Shown here: positions 14,401 to 27,500 of the stretch, one piece after another
Layout: every line of letters begins with the position of its first letter
How positions within the stretch are numbered: the stretch's first letter is position 1
Origin: Salvelinus alpinus
Taxonomy: Eukaryota > Chordata > Actinopteri > Salmoniformes > Salmonidae
Assembly: GCF_045679555.1 (NCBI RefSeq)
Contig: NC_092099.1
Span: 10,028,076-10,092,075, forward strand
Reading direction: 5' to 3'
DNA: 64,000 bases
The notes under the pieces: model-generated
Database searches by the model: none
Seen by the model: the letters and a program-made list of their open reading frames with translations, nothing else
Told to the model about the DNA's origin: nothing
Position numbers and translations under genes: made by a program

Positions 14401-16983
14401 GACCTTTATGGTTTTGATTGTTTAGATCAATTGTTATGAACGTATTATGATAAGGCCCCACCAAGTCAAGTGTCACAAAACATCTAATAATCTGTCTGTT
14501 ATCTGAATGGGATAAGGATACTGGTCAACCCTCTCTTTGTCATCCATGCTCTCAGCGTTCTGGATCAGTTTGCGTACACCCCGGATCCAGGCCTGCGCCT
14601 CAGAAGGTGACTCTGCCACCAGGTCCAGGTTGCCACGGCGACCACGGAACACCAGGGTGAAACAGAGGTCAGCGGGGAACTCTTCAGCGACGCTCAGCAA
14701 GACCTCCGACTGGTGACCTTCACGCACCACCTCAACATCAGCCACAGAGACTAGAAAGCAACATTAGGCATTATCGGCCAGATTCATACTTAGAAAAGGC
14801 GTGCGTAAGAAAGGTGTAATTTCCTACATGCTTCTCAGTAGTTGGTATTCAGACGTACCTTATGAAGGTTCGTAACGGGCTTTGCAGGCGTGATTCTCTT
14901 GTGTGAACTGAATTTATTTGAATCAACTGCTGAAAACCCTCCCATTTGCTGGCCAACAGATTTTCTCGTGGAGTTTTTATTCAAAAGGGTTTTCAGTAAA
15001 TTTATCTTAAGCCATCCCTTTAAATACGATGTACCTTTAATTCGAATTTTGTCAACAGACTAGAATGGATCGAGATAACTGGTTCATAAAAATAGAGAAG
15101 AAGCATCTTTGTCTCCGTTTCAGCACCAACTGGTAGATTTAAAAATATGCTGATCTTGTATATTATTTAGGAACATTTTAGAGTTAGGAAAGTATGTATG
15201 GTTTGGAGAGCCTTTACACACTAAATACTGTATATTGACGAATAAAAAAAATTGGTTTGATTCATCCTGAAAGTTGTTATATTCAAGTTCAATCAATGAA
15301 ATATTGGAAGGTGGGAAAGAAAAAAAGTGTACAATAGGGTTTGAACAATAGTCCTATAAATCTACCCTAATTCTTACTAATCATGGAACTGTATGACAAC
15401 GGTCCAGTCATCGTGAACCGTGCGCCAGGCTCCAGGTTTAACCTGCTACATGTGGTCTGAATTCCATAAAGATTCAAATAGGCTTCATGTCCCAAATTAT
15501 TTCACAACATGAACCTAATATGATCCACTAACGCTAGAGGAACAACTTACACGGATGTGACAAAAAAAGAAAACGGAAACGGAATGATGCTAAATGTAAG
15601 CTACAAATTGAAAACTAACAATAAAGTGACAGAAATGTATGTGGGTATTACTGACGGTGGCTCCTGTTAGTGGCTAATATTTAACATGATACAAATTGCA
15701 GAATAAAACAAAAGCCCGGGCATAAGCTATATTTAAAACATTCTTTAAAGTCCATACATCAACTGGGCATCTTAAGCCCTACAGAAACCTATAGCTTGGG
15801 TGTCCAAATTTCATCCACACAAATGATGAGGGCACACAATGAAAATTCTGACTAACAGCACAGCTATTTATAGGCTTTTTCACTGTGGAAAAGTAGCCAC
15901 AATACATGTCATGATGATATGATTTTCAGTTTGCTTCCATATGACTGGTTTCACATTCGTCTACAAGGAAAAATTATCTAAAACGATGGCTGTGTATTTA
16001 CAATCCCTTTCTCCAAACGGATTACTCATTTACCTAGCTCTTATCAATAGCTCTTATCCATTTATAAATTACAGTGCATGGATAATGCTGCTATGTCTAT
16101 CTGAAAAAAGAAAGATGCTTTTTCCATTTGGAACAGGCAGGTTTGCTCAACCTTATTCATGGTTTCCTCACGCGTAAATGTGGCGTCATTATGAGGGAGT
16201 TAAGTCAAGGTCAGAATATGGGCTCTCGAGTGGCGCAGCGGTCTAAGGCACTGCATCTCAGTTCTAGAGGCGTCACTACAGACACCCTAGTTCGAATCCA
16301 GGCTGTATCACAACCGGCCGTGATTGGGAGTCCCATAGGGCGGCAAAAAATTAGCCTAGCGTCGTCCGTCTTTGGCCAGGGTAGGCCGTCATTGTAACTA
16401 AGAATTTGTTCTTAACTGACTTGCCTAGTTAAATTAAGGTAAAAAAATTTAAAATAATAAATCTGTAGACACTTCCGCACCTTTCATTTCTTAGATATCC
16501 GCCCGAACGAAGTGGGTGAATAGCATGCTATTCTCATGCTTAAGTTCAAGGTCAGAAAACGCATAGAGAGAGAAATGCATAAAAAGGGAATATAACATTC
16601 CATTCACACGCGCTTAACTCGGGTCGGAATCGGGGCCTATGTGAAGACATACTTAGGCTTTTTCAATGCTAAAGTGATTTCTCAAGGAATGATTCTATGC
16701 ATCATCCTTTTTTCAAAAAGAGAAATAATGTGGCCGTCAATTCAGTTATCCACAGTATGTACAGTCTGTGGTCAATTCTTATAACGACTCCCTCCCTCCC
16801 GCCACCCACACCCTCGTTACTCACAGGTGGAGTGGCCTGTTCCTGCCCACCTGGACTTATACCAGATGGTCTGGCCATCTTCCTGTAGCCGGAAAAGCCG
16901 CTGCTTCTTCCACGATTTGGACTTGACCTTCTTCAACATGGCCCCCGCCTTCATCACCTGGAGGTCCTTGTCACCCTTGGCAA
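2417..16983 (-). CDS. plcd4: Phospholipase C delta-4 (PLCD4), 14 coding exons, lacks the first coding exon
   Basis: Enzyme that hydrolyses PIP2 to IP3 and diacylglycerol at membranes in a calcium-dependent way. Exons, 5' to 3' on the minus strand: 16825-16983, 14522-14750, 13925-14054, 13359-13590, 10749-10950, 6733-6877, 5494-5646, 4417-4578, 3985-4135, 3713-3829, 3458-3633, 3185-3317, 2813-2962, 2417-2517. All phases match and give about 745 residues. Order: PH (about 1-110), EF-hands (130-245; loop [12 protein letters not shown]), X domain (250-415; SSHNTYL and LSLENHC catalytic histidines, EVDCWDGPN metal site), acidic linker (417-470), Y domain (470-605; [11 protein letters not shown]), C2 (606-745). 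All catalytic motifs are present. [10 protein letters not shown] in C2 favours delta-4 over delta-1, as does synteny. About 15 N-terminal residues should lie upstream in an exon I could not identify. The exon ending at 3458 uses a weak GTCCAG donor. Confidence 0.93.
4381..4412. repeat. Imperfect CATC microsatellite
   Basis: A run of CATC units with one interruption lies directly beside the splice donor of plcd4 exon 4417-4578, on its intron side. Confidence 0.7.
4727..5320. mobile_element. Non-autonomous hAT element with perfect 8-bp target duplication
   Basis: The element begins CAGTGGCGG at 4727 and ends GCCACTG at 5320, giving short terminal inverted repeats. It is flanked by ACTGTACT at 4719-4726 and the same eight bases at 5321-5328. 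An 8-bp duplication with CAGTGGC-type ends is typical of hAT transposons. No transposase frame is seen in its 594 bp. It lies in the plcd4 intron between the linker exon and the last X-domain exon. Confidence 0.85.
5856..6287 (+). mobile_element. tRNA-derived SINE with 15-bp target duplication
   Basis: The head (GAGTGGCGCAGCGGTCTAAG) resembles the A-box half of a Ser/Leu-type tRNA. It is followed by a GC-rich body and an A-rich tail. The 15-base sequence AGCTGAGTGGTCATG occurs at 5841-5855 and again at 6288-6302, directly flanking the element. It lies in a plcd4 intron, opposite to the gene. Confidence 0.85.
6360..6670 (+). other. Possible LTR-like or promoter-like repeat fragment
   Basis: The stretch has a TATATAAGG box near 6568 and an AATAAAG hexamer near 6639, spaced like an LTR U3-R-U5. 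Clear TG...CA ends and target duplication are not evident; GATTGAT occurs near both ends but does not fit well. Classification is open. Confidence 0.2.
6984..7360. mobile_element. Short hAT-like MITE, interrupted by a SINE
   Basis: It starts AGATGGGCAACTCCAG, a very common teleost MITE end. It continues to 7086, is interrupted by a SINE, and resumes at 7292 (ATGATTAGTTG) with a drifted distal end. No clear 8-bp duplication is seen. Confidence 0.4.
7087..7291 (-). mobile_element. tRNA-derived SINE, minus orientation
   Basis: Read on the minus strand it has the head GTTAGAGCATTGGGCCAGTA and ends in the tail GACTTGCCTAGTTAAATAAA. GACCAT at 7081-7086 and 7292-7297 is a probable short target duplication. 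It sits inside the MITE described at 6984. Confidence 0.75.
7810..8604 (+). mobile_element. Tc1/mariner remnant, 3' half with degraded transposase
   Basis: The region reads as the catalytic half of a Tc1 transposase with many frame breaks ([24 protein letters not shown], a degraded NPIEN-type motif). It ends in a terminal repeat TACTTTCTGAAGGCAATG next to TA at 8605. The 5' part is lost. The same family supplies the outer ends at 31476 and 37422. Confidence 0.75.
8690..8777. repeat. Tc1-like terminal fragment
   Basis: The sequence GGCTGACTAAATACCTTTTTGCCCCACTGTA is split here as GCTGACTAAATACC and TTTTTGCCCCACTGTA. This is a familiar teleost Tc1 end. It stops exactly where the LINE homology begins, so the LINE probably inserted beside or into it. 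Confidence 0.45.
8778..9911 (+). pseudogene. 5'-truncated LINE (APE-type non-LTR), degraded RT C-terminus and 3' tail
   Basis: It starts within the RT domain ([15 protein letters not shown]) and keeps GAPQGC and FADD. A deletion of roughly 85 bases after FADDT joins to [16 protein letters not shown] second deletion near 9372 removes the segment after CTIES. The 3' end is the usual tail ACTTGATTTGGATTTGATTT at about 9911. It is the same family as the LINE at 61200-64000, aligned from about 63199, so it is a dead 5'-truncated copy. It lies in a plcd4 intron, antisense to that gene. Confidence 0.88.
9912..10748. other. Intronic sequence without recognised features
   Basis: This is AT-rich plcd4 intron DNA. 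Near 10600-10680 there is partial similarity to 7380-7420 (CACACTTTCAAA), possibly an old repeat. No exon is supported. Confidence 0.4.
11104..11123. repeat. Poly-G run (20 G)
   Basis: Twenty consecutive G residues lie in a plcd4 intron. Length is likely to vary and to be error-prone in sequencing. Confidence 0.9.
11530..12870. repeat. Unclassified repetitive intron region with TAGC clusters
   Basis: The stretch includes several (TAGC)n clusters (about 11812-11826, 12222-12250, 12333-12343 and 12443-12455) and sequence that looks like a DNA transposon (GGCTGGTTTATACTACGCC at its left). I could not define terminal repeats or a target duplication. It lies in the plcd4 intron between 10950 and 13359. 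Confidence 0.3.
12139..12215 (-). mobile_element. LINE 3'-tail fragment, minus orientation
   Basis: AAATCAAAGTTTATTTGTCA followed by CATGC and a degraded GTGTAG...GTGAAATG matches the inverted 3' end of the LINE family at 9840-9911 and 32284-32400. Only about 75 bases remain. Confidence 0.6.
14774..16640. mobile_element. Possible degraded DNA transposon containing a SINE
   Basis: The left end reads GGCCAGATTCATACTTAG. The right end reads, on the other strand, GGCCCCGATTCCGACCCGAG. The two look like diverged terminal inverted repeats about 1.87 kb apart. No transposase frame or target duplication was recognised. It lies in the plcd4 intron between the two PH-domain exons. Confidence 0.35.
16220..16460 (+). 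mobile_element. tRNA-derived SINE
   Basis: Head GAGTGGCGCAGCGGTCTAAG with an intact-looking B box (AGTTCGAATCC). The 3' part shares the tail TGACTTGCCTAGTTAAATTA with the SINEs at 7087, 36000 and 48316. TAAGTCAAGGTCAGAA occurs just left (about 16202) and a near copy lies near 16542, but that is too far right to be a simple duplication. Confidence 0.8.
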
Positions 16984-17498
16984 CTGTGCAGAATCAGGGG
17001 TTACCATCGTGTTTACAAATACAAATACAGTCCATATCTGGTCAATTGAGACCCCCGTGTTGTTTCTCTATTCTGTTTAATGGAGGCTGACATCTGTACT
17101 CCAAAAGTTCATTTTTGAGATTTGATCAAAGAAAATGAAATTGTATTGTTGCTTGTTTCCTCATGCAACATTTTAGTACCCATCAACTTACACAAGCTTT
17201 GGGGAGAATCCATGAACAGCCTTGACACATGCACTTGGTGATATCCTGCCAAAAAAAAGAGGACAAACATAATTGCTGCGATACCTATTACGTTGTGATA
17301 GTGAAACATATACATAAGCTCTACAAATTATTAGCGGTGGTCAACCAACTACCTCCCTACTTGCTGATCAGTGTGGCCCACCATGGCTGAATATTTGTTC
17401 TAACTGTGTCATCAACATTATGGCTGGGTTGCCTGCAGAGCTTAGAAATCCAATCAAGCTTTTGCTTTCTCTATCCATCATCTATTGATTGGCTAAGA

Positions 17499-17515
17499 GG
17501 GGGGGGGGGGGGGGG
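17499..17515. repeat. Poly-G run (17 G)
   Basis: Seventeen consecutive G residues, upstream of the plcd4 PH-domain exon. Confidence 0.9.
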
Positions 17516-17599
17516 TAGATGATTGACAGTCTGTGTGCTGCACTGGTTTTTCCAATACCGTCCAAACGATTTCTTTGAAGTAAAAAAAAGAACTGTGTT

Positions 17600-19788
<2,189 letters not shown>

Positions 19789-19791
19789 CAG

Positions 19792-22450
19792 CAACTTTTG
19801 GCTCAGCTGTCTAGTGCCTTGGGAAAGAGGTTCTTAAACCTTCTCCGAGAGGAAACTCACAAGGATATTGTATTGTACACACTGAACAACAGACAAATAT
19901 TGCATAAAGGGATAGTTTAAATGGCTACTCTCCCATTTTTTGGGCTTTTCAATGGCTCTCTTTCCTTTTACAACCGTTGTAGAACAATGGCACATTTTTA
20001 TAGTATCCTCGGGGGATGTTTTCAACTGTTCACAGCGAGGTCCATGTTCCATTGTTCAAAATACCACAGTTACTTTCCCTTCCAGGTCCACTGTTAGTAA
20101 ATATCAACTCTTTACCCAGCAATACAAGTCTAGCGAAAGCAAAGAAACTATATTTTTGATACTTTTTAACCACCCCAGGGATGTTGTTGATTGTTGTGCG
20201 ATGTTTGTGAAAAGATGTTAAAGAAGAGGCAGAAACAGAACTCTCATTTTCCTGAGAGTTAAAACACAAAAAAACAGTATTCACTTGACTCCATGTTAAC
20301 CCCACAGAACAAAGTTATACAAGCAGAAACTGCATTTAAACCATTAACTTGTATTTGCTGAATAACTACAGTATAACTACAGTATATTCCACACATACAG
20401 TACATTCTCGTGCAAATACAAAAAGTCATATGGTTCTAGCCAAAGAATAACCTTCTATGTTATTTGAGGGGCGGTGGCAGGAGTGTTTCGGGACAGAGAA
20501 CTCTTTCAGGGGATTTGACTAATATGTGCAAGAGTGTGATCAACACACACACGCACAGAATCATGACTCACTGGTAAATTGGTCTCATACTCACACAAAA
20601 AAATACTCAAAGTAATATAGAAATACTATACACCCAGTGAAGTGGCAGCCTCATTATATGCCCATATGACTCCACTACAAGCACCCCTTATTATAACCAT
20701 CTGTGGTATCCACAGGAATGTTCAACTTCCCCTTTCATGAAAGCTCTGTGCTTGACCCTCACAGGTTGGTTCTACACTTCAGTAGGAGCTATGTGAAGAA
20801 TCCTATAAACAAACCAGTCTTTTATCATGCATGTATAACATGCTTGTGCCAGGGAGGGAGGCTGGCTGAAGGACAACAAAGTAGAACCAGATGCTGTAAT
20901 ATGAGACAGTATTAAACAGGGACCGGGGGGTATATTATCATCAAACCAACACTAAACCACAAACTCTACTGAACATATACTGTATTGTATAGATGAGGAA
21001 AAAAGTTGAGTTTCTGTAAAGTAATGTGAAGGGTCAAAGGAGAAAAAAAGAGACTTACCAAATTGTAGACTGCTCCCTTGGGTCTTTGCCCCGACTCAGC
21101 TTGGGCTGCCACTGCTGTGACGAGCTCCAGAATAGATTGACGTTTGGTGAGAGCCAGTCCAGGAAAGGGCTCTAGACCAGAATTAGGGAGTGCCCAAAAG
21201 ATAGCTGGCCCCCAGAGATGGGGGTCTGTTGGAGGTAGCAAGCCCAGTAGAAAGCTCCAGAACTTAAGACACCCAGGGAGTGTCCTGAGACCACTAGCCC
21301 AGCACAGGGAGATGGGGGGTGTCCAGAGGAAAGCTGGCTCAGTGTCAGCCTTCCTGTCTACCAGGCTCCAATCTGCCTGCGTTGTCTGGGAAAACTGATC
21401 CCCAGACAACACTGCCGCATGCTGGTACACTGTCCCCCCCCTCCACCTCTCCTCCCTTTCCTGCCACTCCCTCTTTTTTTCCCTCCCCCCTCGCATCTGA
21501 TGAGGGCTGTTCATTTTTTCCAAGGCTGCTCTCTTCGCTCTCCTTTACCGTTTTCCGGTATGCTGCCTCTCACTTTAAATGTCTTGCTCTCTCTGTCTCC
21601 ACACACTCTCTCTTATATATCAGCTGACTGCAGATCTGATTCACTCCTCTCCCTGGTTTAAAGAGCAAACGCCCCTAAAAACCAACTTCACATTTAGAAA
21701 ACAGCCTGTGGCATTGATATGAGTCAGAAACATGTATTCTATTTTCAAAATTGACTACAAGGTGTAAAAAGGGTAATTTTGGTCATAAAGTCAGTCTCAT
21801 CCAAAACAAAGTTTTGTGAGACTCGTGGTCGTGACGGCATCACCACGTAAATTAAAGTTGGGTTTGTTTCAATCCTGCCTACATGCTCACAGCAGGTAAT
21901 CATCAATTCGGAGTGCAGCTGCATGCGAACCGATCGCAATGCCAGTCATAAATTTCAGTTGACCTTGGATGGCTAGTTTGTGACCTTCGGTAAATTACAC
22001 ATGGGACAATATGTTCAAATTCTAATTGCTCCAAATTTCAATGACATAAAAACTTCAAACCAAATATAGAAATTCTAGAAATTCAAATATTGAAAGCTTT
22101 TCATGAGTAAACTAAAAAGTGTGCAACATGAAAATAGTCTCATTTACATTGTGTAATTTATTGATGGTCCCTAACTAGCACCGGCGATTGGCTATCCAAA
22201 GTCAAACCACGGTCGCGCACTAGCCGGCTGAAGCTAATTGGAGAGAGAATTTGTCTAACTCTTCCCACCTTTGAACACACACACACATAAAATCAAACCA
22301 CCTCACGTTTCAATTTATCGTGGCTGCTAGCATTTCTTAATAACCCAAATAGAAAACGAGGCCAAATCAGGAAGTTCAGCCGCCATTTAAAGGGCAGCAA
22401 CCCAGACAGGCCTTTGTGCTTACCTCAGTCAAGGAGGGGTTAGGTTGCCT
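19792..22450. other. Intergenic region upstream of plcd4; possible 5' exons
   Basis: No protein-coding exon can be supported. Two good minus-strand donors are seen: TTG|GTAAGT (exon edge at 21059) and GAG|GTAAGC (edge near 22423). Either could close an untranslated plcd4 exon. Reading from 21059 into exon 16983 in the needed phase meets a stop before any ATG, so it is not the missing coding exon. A pyrimidine-rich stretch covers 21425-21500. Confidence 0.3.
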
Positions 22451-24501
22451 GTGCAAGATCAAAATACATGTAGAGAGCTGCATACAGTACTCGAGTTCTC
22501 ACAAACCCAATCGTTTTCATACATACTGCACTAATCCCATCTGAGTTAATTTACGTCTATTGCACATGCAGCCATGTTTTGCTGAGTTTATTGTCTAATA
22601 TATTGATAGTTACATTATGTCCCATCCTCTCCAACATCTAAAACCCTCTCTGGTGTGTCTGTATTTACCCACTTAGCACTGGTACAATGACTGATACCAT
22701 ATCTGAAAACATGGTAGGAAATGGGACCGGTAGAGTGAGTTACACTAAAGAGAAAGAGAGAGGACCTAATCGAGAAAGCGCCATCCCATTTGGCTGTGTG
22801 CCCATGCACTGCAGTCAAGAAACCAGAGTGGTAGAATGAGCCGTGGGAACAGCTTTCACATATCACTCTTATGAGAATTCTACCCTCCTGTGGACCAAAC
22901 CTTGCTCTGGTATCTAACGGAAAACATTAGTTGAAAATCCTGGAGTTTGGGTATAATTTGCAATTAGAAGATGCAACCCCATTTCACTAGTAGTAGGAGT
23001 ATTTAAATAATTACTTTGCAATCAGTACAATTTATTTCACATAGTATACCATCTACTTTTGATCATACATTTTCAATATCTACAAAATGTCATTCTCATT
23101 TTCCTAATGCACACTCACTTGTAACAATAACAAAAATGGAGCGTCCAGATAGGTGGATATAAAAAAACAATTATGGGCACTTTCCCGACAGGAAAGCACA
23201 TTACAGATTTTAGCAGAGATCCTCTAGGGATCCAGTTTATTTACAAATGGAATCTACCCAATAAACAAAATGAAAATCCCTCCCTTGTATTGTTAATGGT
23301 CCTTACGGCGGAAATGGTAGGCTAAAAGCTGTTAAAGGCTAATGTACAAGTGAAGGGAAACCTTTCTTCTCTTCAATAACCTGCTCTCAGATCATTTACA
23401 ATAACTCGGAAATCACATTTGAAATCTCAATTTCCAAGAGGACAAACAGTTTTTCCTTCAACAATTCAAGAAAGTAAGCGGTTTTTGCTGAGATTGGGGC
23501 TTTATTTTGGAATACGTTACAGTAGATATGTTCAACGTACAGCTCCTATAGCTCCGAAGTATGCAATGAAGTATCAGGTAGAACAGAAAACCAGCAGGCT
23601 CCGGATCTCGTAGGGTAAGAGTTGAGTACCCCTGCTCTAGAGCACGGATCAACAAGATTTAACCGTGGGCAGATTTGTCTTGAGTGGATGGTCAGGGGAC
23701 CGGAACATTATTACAAATAATGTGTAGACTGCAAATTGACTGCAAGAAGCACAAACAAATATAATATTTTATTACAAACCTTGTTTACATTTGTATACCA
23801 TCACATACAGTATCGCTATTATGCATAGGAATACTTTGGAACAGATTTCCCAATTCACTTAAAGCCGATTTACTGGTGTTTTTATAGTCTTATGTACAAC
23901 AGTAAAGAAAATGAATTAAAATACGTTTTTTGGGGGGGTTTCTGGGGACCTTAGGGTGCCAAATAAAATCACCCGTGGGCCCATTTCAGGGAACCCTGCT
24001 CTAGATGGTTAAAAGAAAACATAAATAAAAAATAAACACGTAGAAAAAAAGCCTGTAGTGGTTTTGGTTCAGGACAGTACAAAAACAGTGGGAACACCAG
24101 GTTAAAACCAGACCAATGTTGATTTCCTTTTTGATGACTTCAATGTTCAACCCTGTTGAAATGTAACACAAACACCTCCATAAGCATTGAGGAAGCATTG
24201 TGAGAACGTCTCAGGGAGAATGCCAGGTGAGCGGCAACAACAAGTGAGCAACAGAGTTTATGGTTCTACACAGCATCATCCTCTCCTGGTCTTGGACAGT
24301 GCTTAAATTGGACAGGCGCACACCACTACAGAGTACCGGAGCCTATTATTTTCTACTCTTTTGAGTACCGGCACCTCTTATAGAACATTTACTCTTAAAT
24401 ATTAACACTGGTACTTTAAAATTAGTACTAATCATGTTTTTCTTCTGTGGCTCTGCCAGCACGGTACTGTTCCTCAGGTAGTGTCAAAAGGGTTGATGAG
24501 G
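22451..24501. other. Intergenic sequence 3' of cnot9
   Basis: Apart from the small hAT-like repeat at 23641-23996 I see no gene. A cnot9 polyadenylation signal close to the stop codon was not obvious. Confidence 0.4.
23641..23996. mobile_element. Non-autonomous hAT-like element with 8-bp flanking repeat
   Basis: TGCTCTAG at 23633-23640 is repeated at 23997-24004. Inside, CCGTGGGC near the left and CCCGTGGGCCC near the right lie in opposed terminal regions. The body has the look of a common salmonid repeat. Terminal repeats are diverged, so the limits are moderately sure. Confidence 0.55.
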
Positions 24502-27500
24502 TTACTGTGCGGTCAGGGGGATGCCTCGGCCGTCTGTCACCGGGCCCTCCTGCAGGTTCTTGACCAGCTGGGCCAGCCAGCGCTTGGTGGTGGTGTCGTC
24601 CTTTAGCACCTGGGCGAATGTGGCATCCTTCAACTGGTCAGGCAGGCACTGGCGCAGTGCTTCTCGCGCTCTGGGGGTCAGAGGTTAGATGTAATGAGTG
24701 AACAGAACACCAAACATTAGGGGCGCGTTCATCAGGAAACAACGTTGGCTAACATTTAGATAGGAATATGCTAGAACAAACACGACTCTGAAGAAGGAAT
24801 CATGTCGACTCTCTTCATGGCATTCCTGTCTTCAATGCTCAAAAACGTTAGGCTTCTGAACATGACCCTTGACTGCAGTACATTCCCCCCCACCCTGCTC
24901 TTGTTCACTCCTCTTCGCGTATCTGAGACAACTGGGTAAGTGTAAGAGAGACTGTAGGTCCATATACAGTGGCGAACTGGGACCAGAAAATCGGCCCTGG
25001 CATTTATAACACACCGGCCCATTTTTCCCCCTCAAAGCCCCCCCATCGGCCCATTTACTTCCTTGAGGCTCCCAGTATTCGCCAGATACTTAAAATGTTG
25101 CGCAAAAATTTAGATCGGCACAGTGGGGTAAAAATGGACAAGCCTATTTGCCTGAAATGCCTGATGACCAGTCCGCCTCTGCCACTAACTTAACATCCAC
25201 CACCCACACTCCTCTATAAGATGAAGGGAGTATCAATTTCCTGTTACAAGGTAGCGCTACAGGCAGCTATGTGATACATTCACCTCAACACTGTAGTTTC
25301 ATTGCTCACCCCCCCAGACCATATACATATTTTGCAAAAAGGAACATCCATAACTTATATACAGCGATTAAGATATTCTTAACATGAGATCCATGGTTGC
25401 CGTGGCAGCCTTTGTAGTTTACTAACTGCGTCTTACAGACTACCCCTCCCCCATGGCAACTTTACAGAAGTTATATCCTCCGCTGTGCAGTCAAACATTT
25501 ATAAAATTAAGGCCACACTTGCTCCCTAAGTTAATTTCCGGCTATTCTACATATTTTCACATGGCTAACATGCTGACTCAACAGGGGAAGCGTCCACGTA
25601 TGCCATCATGAGCATGTTGGTTTTGTCCATCCACACCAGACGCGTTCAGGACACGCAGGTTGAAATATCAAAATGAACACTGAACTAACTATATTCATTT
25701 GGGGACAGGTCGAAAAGCATTAAACATTCATGGCAATTTAGCTAGCTAGCTCGCTGTTGCCAACTAATTTGTCCTGGGATATAAACTTTGGGTTGTTATT
25801 TTACCTGAAATGCACAAGGTCCTCTACTCCGACAATTAATCCACAGATAAAAGGGTAAACCGATTTTGTTTCTAGTAATCTCTCCTCCTTCAGGTCTTCT
25901 TCCTCTTCGGCCTTTATATGGTGGTTGGCAACCAACTTTAAGGTGCATGACCAACACCAACTGGACCTCAGTTCATCTTTCAATCACCCATGTGGGTATA
26001 TGCTCCTAAAAACCAATGAGGAGATGGGAGAGGCGGGACTTGCAGCACATCAAGCATCACAAATAGAACCAAGTTCTATTTTAGCTCATGGCTACGCAAA
26101 TGCTCGTTGACGCGCGCGAGCAGTTGGGATACAATGATTGAATAACATGTATGTGTACATTTATTGTGTGGTCAGCATTTAAGGCCCATGACCAGAGTGG
26201 ATTTAAAAAAAATGTTTTATCACAGGTAAGGTGTATTCAGGATTCTTTTAAAGTTGAATAGACAATAAAAACTTGTCGACCTGGTCTGAAGTTACTTAGA
26301 AATGATTTGGGCATGAGTATGCTAACATTTAGAGCATTAGAAAATACTAATATTAATGGTTGGTGAGGGTGGCTATTGACTAACCATAGGATGGATTGCA
26401 GTCTTTCCTTGTCGATAAGAAACCAACATGTAAATATGTAATTCATTTGGGTGAACTATTCCTTTAAAATAGGACCATAGAAAATCCTGCTTGGAGGTAG
26501 CTCTCCAAGAGGTTTGGCCACCTGATCTATGTCTCCCAAATACTGGGTGTTTGAATATGTTCATGTGACATTTGATAAGAATAAATAACCCCACATTCAA
26601 GAAAAATGTAATGAATATTTATCTTCAGGTGGTTGAGGCTGATTTGCAAAACCCATCCTCTTACTCTACATACGCATTTATGCCTACCATGTTTGCCTAG
26701 CAGCACAATACTAAAATGACAATATAAGTCATGACTTTTAACCAAACTCCCATGACCAATAATTGGCATCTCTAGTATGTACACACAAAAAAAAGTATGC
26801 GTAATGTGGTAGCGACACTGGGAGACACCATCTCCTGTCGTTGTGCGAGGCACTTAACCCCACCACAAAGAAGAATAACTGTTAGTAGGGTTGGGCAATA
26901 AGTTAGAAATTAGTTTTTTTAGGGATTATGGGTGATTCACAATATATACACATCTCCAATTTTAAATGTTCTCTAAATAAGCTTTATTGTACAATTAAAA
27001 GGTTAAATATACTGTATTTCAAAGAGTCAGCAATAACCTAATGAATTCAGGGCATATATGCCATGAAACAAAATTGTTTACGCTGCTTTTTTGCAATAAT
27101 TATTGAGCTGGCTTTCAAGTCTATAAAAATGCAGTTTTTTGTAACACATTTTTACCAGAACCATGCATAATGCACATTCACTAATAATTACTAACTTCTT
27201 GCAGCAGGCATAATAGAAAATTAACACAGGTCTCAATCGCTCAAGCACAAGCCCACTTCCTAGTGAGTAGTCAGCTAATCTTCATATTTCAAGTTGAGCC
27301 AACTTCAATCTATTTGCTAGCTAACGAGGCAGAACAGTTGAATTGTTATGAACACACCGTTCTGTCCATCTCCAACTGTTTGAACAGCATGCTTGTCTGT
27401 CCACTTTGTTCCGATGTTGAAATCAAGTGGTCTACCTAATTTCTCAGAATGAGAACGAGTTGCCAATTCCCTATATACACACACACTTGTTTTTGATGCT

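Noticed and set aside
16202-16556. Long target duplication (AAGGTCAGAA) around the SINE at 16220
   Set aside because: The right copy lies about 80 bases past the SINE tail; more likely part of the older host repeat.
20966-21523. 185-codon minus-strand frame upstream of plcd4
   Set aside because: Low-complexity composition, no domain, and its phase does not join plcd4 exon 16983; it may overlap an untranslated exon at most.
24771-25035. Overlapping minus-strand frames of 67-83 codons near cnot9 exon 8
   Set aside because: They fall in an intronic repeat and are not flanked by usable splice sites.
24968-25190. hAT insertion with 8-bp duplication
   Set aside because: Ends look right, but flanks TCCATATA and AACTTAAC do not match; kept only as a tentative repeat.
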